Below are positions 1 to 9,339 of a DNA stretch of 64,000 nt, one piece after another. Numbering within the stretch: position 1 is the first letter of the stretch; each line of letters opens with the position of its first letter. The DNA lies in assembly GCA_963682025.1 (NCBI GenBank), contig OY821517.1, positions 108,304,972-108,368,971 on the forward strand, in the 5' to 3' direction. A program made the position numbers and the translations under genes. The stretch is from Cordilura impudica (taxonomy: Eukaryota; Arthropoda; Insecta; Diptera; Scathophagidae). The notes beneath the pieces were generated by a model. That model made no database searches. It worked only from the letters and a program-made list of their open reading frames with translations, and was not told the DNA's origin.

Positions 1-127
1 AGATGCTGGATATTGTTTATGCAACCAGACCTATTAATGTTCATGGGCCCCCTATGGGCCGCAATATGTTAATTCCTTATGATTCGTTTAAGACAACGAA
101 TCTTCAATGGAATTAAATGAATGTTTG

Positions 128-430
128 GGTTTTGTTCAGTAACAATATTTTCCCACCGTTTGGTCAACAAATAATTCATACGTCAACACAATTAAACACG
201 AGCAAAAATATTTATACTAAATATTTTTGGTTTGTTTAATAATGTTGTTTTCCCACCGTTTAGTCAGGCAAGGAATTCATTCGTCAGCACAATTTGTGAC
301 ACGAGCAAGAATATTTATACTAAATATTTTTGATTGTGTTCAATGCGATTGTTTTCTCACCGTTTGGTCAAGCAATGCGTGAGAACTCATACGCCAGCAT
401 AATTGATATTTATACTAAATATTTTACTAC
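128..430. repeat. Three tandem units of ~102 bp
   Basis: The block CCCACCGTTT recurs near 152, 252 and 355. Each copy is followed by GTCA, by an ACACGAGCAA-type block in the first two units, and by ATATTTATACTAAATATTTT. Periods are about 100 and 104 bp, and the third unit is shortened. Repeated blocks in an LTR often lie in U3, where they can act as enhancer repeats; that role is inference. Confidence 0.75.
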
Positions 431-805
431 ACGTGCGATTCAAATTGCCAGCCAGACAGTATGAAATTCTTTGCTTGCATTGGCTAGCGGAATATATGCA
501 TTGACTGGCTATGGGAAAATATTTTGTTGCTGCATAAACAATTTTCGGTTTTAGTTTTAATTTTTATTTTTTGTTGTTTCTTTTTGTTTATGGAATTTTA
601 TTTTAATTGTTTTCCCTTTTGTTCATGTATTTTTAATTCATATATATAGAGCGTGAAAAATAATAAAAATTGTCATTCTACTGATAACTATAATTGAATG
701 CGTTGATAATATTTATTCTCTTGGTGTACCACCCTGAGAAAAAATACTCTTATCGAAATACTTATCCTTGTGCAACACTTGGAAAAGTAAAAACACAATT
801 TCACT

Positions 806-826
806 ATCTTGGTGTACCACCAAGAT
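806..826. other. Perfect hairpin in the LTR remnant
   Basis: A 9-bp perfect inverted repeat (ATCTTGGTG / CACCAAGAT) flanks the loop TAC. A related hairpin lies at about 49,882-49,904 in the other LTR. There one stem pair has changed from T-A to C-G and another is G-T, so most of the pairing is kept. This suggests the structure mattered in the LTR transcript. Confidence 0.55.
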
Positions 827-1131
827 AAATAATATTTTTTTTAACTTGAGTGAGGCAAACGAGCCTACACTCTAACAAATATCTTTAGGAATGAGAATTA
901 GGGCGTTTCTGGGATCGCTGATTTCAAACTTGAAGTCAGATTTATAAAAAACAAAACGGCGGACCCAATGTGTGGGACATTTTTTAAAAAGCTGATAAAT
1001 TTCTATATAATTGAAAAAGAGGAACTTAAAGTAAAACAAATATAAGTAAATTATAAATTATAATTATAAATTATAATAATAAATTATAAGTAAACAAATG
1101 AATTTTAATATCAGCACATTTTTATTTATTA

Positions 1132-1599
1132 CTATTCAAAGTCTTTGTATTCTTCTGATTCAGATTCAGAATCAGATTCCAATTTTGTTTCGGAGTTTTT
1201 GTAATCAGCTGTGTTCATTAATAGTGACAATACTTCCTGTAGGAATGTTTGTTTATTTTTGTGGCAAGCTCTCTTACTTAAATAGATAATTGATATTAAT
1301 GGATCAGAAGAATCTAATGCGCGACGGAAAACATCTGCAAGGTTGTGTTGACGATTATCTTTCCTTGCGTGATTCAGTCTGTCTAATATGTACAGTCTAT
1401 GGCGCGACTCAGAAACCTCCTCACTTAAAACTCTTAGGGGAAGCTCTGCATTTTCCATTATTTTCTTTGTATGCACAAGCACTTTCTGCACTGTGGGCGT
1501 CATAGGTAACCAAGGATATTTTTCCTGTATCATGTTGCCAGTTTGAAAACAAATTATAGAATTTTTCAAAATAGAAAAAACATCGCTTACATAAATCAA
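1132..1599 (-). pseudogene. RAG1/Transib-like transposase, C-terminal fragment
   Basis: An open frame of 155 residues with no stop. It aligns by eye with the C-terminal ends of the two RAG1-like transposases at 31-35 kb and 44-47 kb. Shared landmarks, in order, are YPW...P, a VQKVLVH block matching the VHKILFHG block of the other copies, LP..VLSEE, then LNHARKDNRQH, and an acidic serine-rich tail (SDSESESEE). The SEE glutamate lies where RAG1 has its catalytic Glu (E962). The N-terminal two thirds are missing and I found no CACAGTG end nearby, so this is a decayed fragment. It differs enough from the other two to be a third subfamily. Confidence 0.7.
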
Positions 1600-2257
1600 A
1601 ATTCTATGTCAATAACGATAATCAAGCTTTAAATACATTGTTTTGTTTTGCTTCCTTTGAGGTTTCCACTTTTCGTTAAAAGCATGACATAAAATACATT
1701 TTACATACATCAAACGTAGTCGTCTTTGGAAACTACACATGAAACTTTCGAAAAGCATAAAAATTAACGACATCGGGTACCTTCTGAAGATATTGCCCTA
1801 TCTGGTCGTTTTTACATGAGTTTTCCATGAACAATTTTAAAAACCGGTAAAAAACTTGTAGCGGTCTGCCTTCCAAAAAACACGAAAAAATATTGGAAAA
1901 AAATTTGCAGTCTCATAAAATCCCCTTTGCGGGAAAAAAGGGGAAAAAAGGGAATAGGCTGCGCTAATTTAGAAGGGGAAAAAACTACTCCTCCTCGTAG
2001 AGGTAAGAATTTGGTGTGCCTAGGAAATCCAATATAAGTATAGCTCCAATAAACATTAACGGTTTATTTATTGGTATTAATTTTAAAGCTTCTCTAAACA
2101 GCAATTATTTTCTTAATAGAAGACAAAAATATGTTTCCCCATATACACCGTGAAACTCTGAGCTTTATTATTAAAAAAAATAAATTATATTTTTATTGAA
2201 AAACAAAAAAGTTACAGTAACTCAAACTTAGGCAATTTTTGTCTGCGACAAATACAA
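1600..2257. other. No gene seen
   Basis: AT-rich sequence between the transposase fragment and the first mini-me-like repeat. I recognise nothing in it. Confidence 0.4.
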
Positions 2258-3055
2258 AAAGTAAGAAAATTATAGTCGGTCTAGACCGACTGTACGATAC
2301 CCTATACCATGCGTTTAGAGACCCTATCTCTCAGGCCCAACTAACTGGATATAGAAAATAAGCACAAACCAAATTTGAGTGGGATTTTTATTAATTTTTT
2401 CAGCTGCAGATATGAAAAAGTTCATATGGGATGCTATATCTATATGGGGACTATGCCCAAAAATGGACCGATCCTGACCATATTTGGTAAAGTCCCTTGT
2501 ATTTTGCAAAAATATATACGAACAAAATTTGAGAAGAATCAGTGCAATATTTTTCTTTTTTGATATATTTAAGTGAAGATCGGGAAGCAGCTCTATATGG
2601 GGCCCATGACTAAGAGTTGTTGAATAGGGATCATTTTTGGACTACTCATTAATGGATGTAGTATATACGTGAAAACCCAATTTGACTAAGATTTGTGTGA
2701 TAATTTGGATCTTATGGCAATATATGTTGATTTCATAGGGGTCATTTGTATGGGGGCTAAGTTTGAACATGGACCGATTCTCACCAATTTCAACAGCGTT
2801 CATCCCATGGCCGGTAGAAGATTAAATACCAACGATCATCAAAAGATATTCATATTTGCGACCTGCAGTTTGATTACAAGCTTTACATGGACACACAGAC
2901 GGACGGACGGGCGGACATCGATAAATCGAATCAGATAGTGATTCTGATTCGATCGGTATAATTAAAGATGGGTGTAGGTCAAATATTTTTGGTTGTTACA
3001 AACAGCAGCACAAAGTCATTATACCGAAACCACATAGTGGTATAGGGTATAAAAA
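2258..3055 (+). mobile_element. Mini-me/DINE-like repeat, copy A (~800 bp)
   Basis: One of six copies of the same repeat in this window (also 6.1, 16.8, 27.3, 43.2 and 61.9 kb). It opens with GTAAGAAAATTATAGTCGG and a GGTCTAGACC palindrome, and soon reaches CCCTATACCA. It closes with TGGTATAGGG, the inverse of that block. Internally it has an AATGGACCGAT-type block, an (ACGG)n/(GGAC)n run near 2,890, and a GATTCTGATTCGATCGGTATAA block. A fixed core plus a GTCY-type microsatellite recalls dipteran mini-me/DINE repeats; that family link is by analogy. Its short open frames are chance products. Confidence 0.75.
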
Positions 3056-6000
3056 CACATGCTTAATGCAAATGGCGACTTTGAAAGGCTATAACTTCAC
3101 TATAAAAGCTGCTAGATCAATTTTTTTTTTTGATTCTCGTCTTATTTCGAGTTTTGTCTTTTTCCCCAAATTATAAAAAAAAAGTCTAATTCAACAACTT
3201 TTTTTTGACTTAATGGCAAAAAAAATCCAAAATATGACCAATGTGCGTAGTAGAGATAACTTCATTGAATTCACTTTTTTGATTCCTTGTTGATCAACAA
3301 ACAACATTGACTTGTTGTTTTGAAAAAATAAAACACCAATGTGGTACTCTTCCGGGAAAGAGTAGATAGGAATGAAGGTTTGATGAATGAGGTAGGGCCA
3401 TGGCTCGGGACGACATGTATAAAATATTAAAAAAAGATTTTCTTTTCCTAGTTTTGAGATGAACTTCTGCTAAGTTATATGAATTTTCAAAAAGAAAGTT
3501 TCTTAAAATTGTCGAGCTGATAGCTTGAAAGAATATGTACGGCAAATAAAACATAAGGAATTACACGTACATTACTTAGGAAAAATAATTTAAAATGAAA
3601 TAATTACGTTGTTAAATTCTGCAGTCAAAGAGAAAAATACAAAATTTAAGATATAACTTTTTTTGATATTAATCAGCATTTGTATGCTTCTTTCCCATCG
3701 TCAACTCAACGCTAGGATTTATTAAAAAAATATCAATGGTCTCACTTTAAAAGGACTGAGTAAAACAATGGGCTAGATTAATAGATGAAGTTCCTACAAT
3801 ATCACTTCAAAAAATTTATTACTGCTCTATATGGTTATAAAAGTCATATATATTGATCAACACATTTGTTTATTTAGAGTGGGAGGGAACAACCGAAAAC
3901 GCCCCAATTAAATTAAAATTGGGAGTTCAATATAAAAAAAATATATATGTTTTAATAATTCATAAGTTAGGTTAAGCCAAATAAAGTTTTTAACTATTCT
4001 CTTTATTTCTGGTTAAAAAATATGGAGCGCGATTGGGCCCTCTGCCTATGGTGCCCCAAATGCTTGGGCCTGTGCTGAAAAGAGAGAGGGAGAAAGAAAA
4101 TCGTATGGGACTCATGAATTAAGCTGAAATACATTCGATGAAACTCCATCAATAACAATATGTAGAATACGATCTCTAAGAAAGTTTGATATGTATCCAG
4201 AGAAGACAATATCGCCACCAAATTTTATAAGATGTGATATAAACCCGCCATGCCACATTAGATCGGCTCCAAAGCACTGAAGGGAAAACTAACAATTTTC
4301 GCACAGAATGAATTCTATAATAGCAATAATGTCGATTAGTTTAGTCTCTAGATCAGTGGTAGTATGGAAATTCACAGGTTGGCCATTCTCTTTTAGGTAA
4401 GCTTGCAATGAAGCGGTAATTTTCATGATACTCTGCAGCAAGAGGAGAAAACTCTCACGGTACGAGGTGTTGAAGTGGTTGACCGCTGTTTTGCCATTTA
4501 GTATTTATGTAGCTTTCTCTTTTGCGGTGAGCATATTGTAAAAATGGTTGATAGTTCAACCATTTACAAAATTTGGCTCAATTCTACTGTCAAATACTGT
4601 TCAAATCTTCTTTAATTGATAAGATCTGATAGTTATTTTTTACATCAAAAATTTAAACATGGGTCTGAGAAAAACCCAACTGTTTATTTATAATATTAAA
4701 ATATTTCACTGATTATATTCAAGTATTTTGTGTAGCACTGTATTATGGTATATTGTTATTTTGCAGATATTACTTATCATTGATTTTTATTTTGGTAGGA
4801 ATTTATGGGGTAAGTGGTTTTGCATACTTATCTGTATATGATTTGAAAAAGCACATTTCTTGAAGTTTGTTTTCATTCTGAGGTGGTTGAATACTGTTTG
4901 TCTTTATAGGTTTAAGTACAAATAAGAAATTGATATAACTGAATTTTCTTTATTTACAAAAAGATGTACATCCACTACATATACACTGAAGAGTAGGAAC
5001 ATGTGTGTGTATGGGAATATTTTGCAATATATTTATATATGGTTTATTTTCAAATACAGATTGCTACGAAAATATGTTTCTTATTTCAAATTATGAATCC
5101 AGTAAAATTTATATACTTGTTGTTGTAGTACTTGCTATTATTGTTTTTATGTAATATCATAACAAATTTTGAAACATTATTTATTTATGTATAGTACATT
5201 TATATCAGAAAATTTTAAAATATATTTACTGTTGTATTAAAAAACAAAAACGTAACCAACTAAATTGCTCTTCTTTAAAAATTTTAACATCTTAAAAAAG
5301 AAGCTTAGTTTTGTATAATAAGGGAACATATTGGCAAATAGTTTAAGTATATATGTGATTTTATGGAGTTGTGTCAAACAACTGATCCGAAAATCGGGAA
5401 TTATATATCTTAAAATATAAAAATGATGATCTCCAAGACATGCAAATTTAAATAAACATTTTTTATCTATTGATTTTCTATCAGTATAAAATTAATATTT
5501 TGAAATCTATTTCGGTTAATTTTCTTTTAAATTCCGTAAAATGCACAAATTTTTTACAAACCCAGTTTTACATTATTTGGTTACATTTCATGCGAGTATA
5601 TACTATAATATACTAGACACATACATAACAACATATCTGTCTATTCATCTTACTCAAATAACATCTCCTTCACTAAAGATCTTTAAATATTTTTCAATTT
5701 ATTTCAATGTTTTCCATTTGTAAAAATACAATCAGTTTTCCATTTAGATAAAGTATTATATATGTAGGATTGGGACAAAAATTTTAATATTTCTTTTGAT
5801 TTAAAATAATTTGTTAAATTATAAACAATTTCCTTTTCTATATTCCTTAACAGAGTAGTCTTACGGAAGTTACTTTATTAAAAAGCTTTTATTCCGTTTA
5901 CATACATATGAAAATATTCGAACTTAATTTAACAGAAATATGAGTTGTTGCAACTGCACACAGAAACAAGAGTTTTGCAAATTCTTTTTTAAGAAGAAAA

Positions 6001-6133
6001 AAAAAAAAAAGAAATAAATAAAAAGAAATAAATTAAAATTTATTTTTAAACGAAATACTACACTTTTTCTTATATAGAATAGCAAAAACATAGATACAAT
6101 ACTTTCTGCAGTTATGGTCATTGTATTTGCATG
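3056..6133. other. No gene recognised
   Basis: About 3 kb of AT-rich sequence with only short open frames that resemble no protein I know. I see no terminal repeats, RNA gene or tandem array. It includes an A-run near 5,998-6,011. Confidence 0.4.
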
Positions 6134-6767
6134 AGGTCTAGTCGGTCTATAGCAACAATGCTATGCCCCTTTCTGTTAGGCCCGACTAATTGCATATAGG
6201 AAATAAGCATAAACCAAATTTGGGTGGCATTGTTATTAATTTTGTTACCTTTGAATGTGAAAAAGTACATATCGGATTATATATTTATATTGGGACTAGG
6301 TCGAAAACGGACCGATCCTGACGATATTTGGTATGGTCGCTTATTTTTTGCAAAAATATATAAATACCGCATTTGAGAAAAATCTATGGAAAAATTTTTT
6401 TTTTTATAGATTTAAGTGAAGATCAGGAAGCAGCTTTATGCAGGGGCTGTGACTAAGAAATATACTATAGGGTTTATTTCTGAGCGAGATCTATGTGATA
6501 ATTTGTATCTTATGGCAACTTAAGTCGGTCTCATAACGGTCATTCGAATTTGGACTAGGTCTGAAAATGCACCGATTTTCATTAGTTTCAATAGAAAGGT
6601 TTCTATGGCTGATGGAAGCATATGTGCCTAATTTCTTCGAAACATATTCATATCTGCGCCGTGTAGTTTGATTACAACGTTTACATGGAAAAACAAATGG
6701 GCGGACGGATGGACACACAACGTTAAATCGACTCCGAAAGATATTACGAGTCAATCGGTATAATAAA
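6134..6767 (+). mobile_element. Mini-me/DINE-like repeat, copy B (diverged)
   Basis: Clearly related to the other copies (AGGCCCGACTAATTG, AAAACGGACCGATCCTGAC, GGAAGCAGCTTTATG, TCAATCGGTATAATA) but with many substitutions and only a short, degenerate GGAC run. Its expected terminal segment is found about 740 bases further on at 7,505-7,578, beyond a low-complexity expansion. This is the oldest-looking copy. Confidence 0.65.
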
Positions 6768-6924
6768 AAAAATCATCTGAGTCCGATCACAGGGGAGATG
6801 TGTAAAAATTTTGTGATTAAAAATTTTTTTATGACACTTGTTTAAAATCAAACAGAAAGCGCCTTCTATGTATCACTTATAGCAATCAACTACATGGGCT
6901 ATGCTGATATAAAAACATTTATTT

Positions 6925-7360
6925 TTATTTATTATTTCAACCGGTTAATTTTAAATTTTTCGTTTTTATTTTTCATTTTTGATTTTTCATTTTTTATTTT
7001 TCATTTTTAATTTTTCATTTTTCATTTTTAATATTTTATTTTTTATTTTTCATTTTTAATTTTTAATATTTTATTTTTCATTTTTTATTTTTTATTTTTC
7101 ATTTTTAATTTTTCATTTTTCATTTTTAATATTTTATTTTTTATTTTTAATTTTTCATTTTTTATTTTTCATTTTTCATTTTTTATTTTTTATTTTTTAT
7201 TTTTTATTTTACATTTTTTTTTTTATTTTTTTAATTTTTCATTTTTCATTTTTCATTTTTCATTTTTTATTTTTCATTTTTTTTTTTCATTTTTCATTTT
7301 TCATTTTTCATTTTTAATTTTCCATTATTTATTTGTCATTTCTTATTTTTAATTTTCAAA
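6925..7360. repeat. Low-complexity (TTTTTCA/TTTTTAA)n expansion
   Basis: About 430 bases made almost only of short blocks such as TTTTTCATTTTT and TTTTTAATTTTT. It lies between the body and the terminal segment of mini-me-like copy B and is probably a simple-repeat expansion within or beside it. Confidence 0.85.
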
Positions 7361-7504
7361 CAGGTTATTACATATCATAATTTTTTACCAATACCATCAT
7401 ATCACACCGATTTTGTCTTACGTCTCACATGTTACGCTGTTTTTGTGATTATGTTGTGGAATAGAAATTTACCCCCCTGCGCATATAATATTTACACATC
7501 AGAA

Positions 7505-7578
7505 TAGGTGTAGGTCAAATATTTTTGGTAGTTGTAGACATCAGCACAAAATCATTATTGTGGTATGGGGCATAAAAA
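7505..7578 (+). mobile_element. Terminal segment of mini-me-like copy B
   Basis: Matches the end of the other copies: GGTGTAGGTCAAATATTTTT, then AGCACAAARTCATTAT, then TGGTATGGGGCATAAAA. It is displaced from the body of copy B by low-complexity sequence. Confidence 0.6.
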
Positions 7579-8055
7579 ATAATAAAATGGATACCTAAAA
7601 AGTACCCAGTTACTCAGAAAAATCTAGTATTTCTATATTAATTGAATAGAAGTAAATGAGACTTTCTTAATCATTAAGAACCCTGAATTTTAACTCTTAG
7701 AAGAATGTTCATATAAAAAGTTTTAAATTTCAAAGCATTTCAAATTGTCTTTATTTTTTGTATAAAATCAAGTAACTAATATGACTGTTATCAAAATTTT
7801 AGGAATCAAAAAAATTGCTCTTTTAAAAAAAACTTTAAAAATGTTGCAGACTAACTTTTATAGGCAACATAAAAAAATCGCTGGCCGTAACTGTTAGCAT
7901 TAAATATATATAAATTGTTCATTGTTTTGTAACACTTATTATAAAAAATATATTTTTTTCTTATCAATGAAATTATTTTTAATTACAAATACTTTTTTTT
8001 GTTAGATTTTAGTCATTTTTCAGACATATTGCAATTATTGCAAATTTTAATTTTG
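7579..8055. other. No gene seen
   Basis: AT-rich spacer with no recognisable gene or repeat, ending at the start of a perfect palindrome. Confidence 0.4.
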
Positions 8056-8124
8056 TTTAAATGGTGCGTGGTAAAGAAGAAGAAAGCATATATTTCAAAA
8101 AATCATAACTGCACTTGTATTCTT

Positions 8125-8165
8125 AATCGGACCGGTTTCTGGCATTTCAGCCTTCATCAGCGATT
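8125..8165 (-). ncRNA. Small hammerhead ribozyme, left arm
   Basis: Mirror image of the motif at 8337-8377. Read on the minus strand it has stem I AATCG, core CTGATGA, stem II GGC/GCC with a short loop, core GAAA, the palindrome CCGG, then TC and the stem I partner CGATT. See the right-arm copy for details. Confidence 0.7.
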
Positions 8166-8336
8166 TATTGAACATTGTGATAATTGTTATGTTTTAATTG
8201 AATAGATTGTTTCTATATGAAAATTTTTTCTACATGGTTCATGGTTCAAAACCTCACGGCCGCCCTAAGTAGAAAAAATTTTCATATAGAAACAATCTAT
8301 TCAATTAAAACATAACAATTATCACAATGTTCAATA

Positions 8337-8377
8337 AATCGCTGATGAAGGCTGAAATGCCAGAAACCGGTCCGATT
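8337..8377 (+). ncRNA. Small hammerhead ribozyme, right arm
   Basis: The order of parts fits a hammerhead self-cleaving RNA. AATCG (8337-8341) is followed by the invariant CTGATGA (8342-8348), stem II AGGC..GCC, the invariant GAAA (8363-8366), CCGG, then TC and CGATT (8373-8377), which is exactly complementary to AATCG. Cleavage would fall after C8372. Stem III is only the self-complementary CCGG and cannot form a normal hairpin in one molecule. Small variants of this kind linked to Penelope-like elements are known to cleave as dimers, with stem III formed between two RNAs. Activity here is inferred from sequence only. Confidence 0.75.
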
Positions 8378-8446
8378 AAGAATACAAGTGCAGTTATGAT
8401 TTTTTGAAATATATGCTTTCTTCTTCTTTACCACGCACCATTTAAA

Positions 8447-8901
8447 TACTTTTTTATGTTATTTAAATGCGTGGACAAATTTTTAATAATTATTAAACAT
8501 ATATTAAAATTTTAAGTAGTACTTTGACAATGATCTCATAAATTCAGCACGCTTTTAAAGTCCTCGCTTTCGACTAACCTTGAGTTCGGAGGAAAAGCTG
8601 GATACAAAACAGCATATTAAACAGTTGGTGTGTAAGCTAATAGCAATTACTTAATCATATTTTAAAAACTTTTAGTGCAACAAATCGTCAACGACAGCTA
8701 TCATCAATATAAGGTCATCTTTACCCATTGAAGATGCTGATGAATCAACCAATGAAAGTAGTTTGTTACTACTAAGACAAACATTATCGATGTTAGAAGT
8801 TAATTCATCTTCAGATTATGGTACAGGAAGTGAAATTTGGATTTTCCACTCTCTCAAACTAAAACTCTCGGACTGGGCGACCAGTTCACACATTTCAATT
8901 T
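8447..8901. other. No gene recognised
   Basis: The stretch after the palindrome. From about 8,690 onward it may belong to the LINE whose C-terminal end follows, but I could not place it in a conserved domain. Confidence 0.35.
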
Positions 8902-9264
8902 GTGAGGAAACTGACGTGGGTAAGGTTACAAAGATATATACTGGGCACTCCCAACACTTCGAAGACTAGGGAAAGCCTTAGTCTGAACAGAAGGGAATTG
9001 AGTACAATTATTGGCATCCTCGCTGGGCACTCTGAACAGAGGGCTCATCTATACCGAATAGTTAGTACGGGCGGAATCGGCAACATGCAGAGCTGTGGAG
9101 AGGATGTCGAGACCCTAGAACACTACCTTAGTTACTGTCTTGCATTTGCGGGAACAAGGGTCAGACATTTATCTAGGGTCATAATACCATGCCTAGGGGG
9201 TCTTAGGGGTAAACGCTTCAAGACACTCAGGAAATTTGCAGACGAGACCGACTTTCAGACTTAA
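8902..9264 (+). pseudogene. Non-LTR retrotransposon ORF2, C-terminal zinc region
   Basis: A 120-residue open frame with the layout found after the RNase H domain of R1/LOA/I-type LINEs: RRELSTIIGILAGHSEQRAH, then a Cys/His cluster (SCGEDVETLEHYLSYC), then a basic tail that ends at a stop. The first cysteine expected in the cluster appears to be Met-Gln here, so the knuckle is probably damaged. The reverse transcriptase and RNase H domains are absent, so this is a 5'-truncated 3' end, which is how LINE copies usually look. The same orientation continues into a short 3' region before the neighbouring transposon, which lies on the opposite strand. Confidence 0.6.
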
Positions 9265-9339
9265 ATGTATATCCGGGAACAACGGATGTGAGCTATGTGT
9301 ATACATGGCTCCTCTTTTGCAACCTTCAACTTTTACTTC

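Larger units (their letters stand above)
1..873 (+). mobile_element. LTR remnant of a Ty3/gypsy-like retrotransposon (partial)
   Basis: Non-coding. The last ~170 bases match by eye the end of the LTR near 49.86-49.997 kb. Both share a GGTGTACCAC hairpin, then CAAACG-G, and both end in TAACA. The earlier part shares the motif TTCCCACSGTTTKGTCA with 48.75 kb and has three tandem ~102-bp units. The second copy is followed at once by a primer-binding-site-like sequence, which is why I call this an LTR. Here the sequence after base 873 does not continue into a primer-binding site, so this copy is a solo or truncated LTR. The left boundary lies outside or near the window edge. Confidence 0.5.
8056..8446. 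repeat. Perfect 178-bp inverted repeat with 35-bp spacer
   Basis: The left arm (8056-8233) and right arm (8269-8446) are exact reverse complements as far as I can compare them. They flank the spacer 8234-8268. Each arm contains a small hammerhead ribozyme motif, and the two point in opposite directions. Penelope-like retroelements are known both for terminal repeats that can be inverted and for small hammerhead ribozymes, so this may be a pair of inverted Penelope-type terminal repeats that has lost its coding part. No Penelope reverse transcriptase is visible nearby. Perfect identity implies a recent origin, gene conversion or an assembly fold-back artefact. Confidence 0.9.

Noticed and set aside
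1490..1500. CACTGTGG inside the RAG1-like fragment, as a transposon end.
   Set aside because: It lies inside the open coding frame and has no partner or flanking duplication.
8738..8765. Second hammerhead-like CTGATGA..GAAA near the palindrome.
   Set aside because: No stem II between the two core boxes and no stem I partner.
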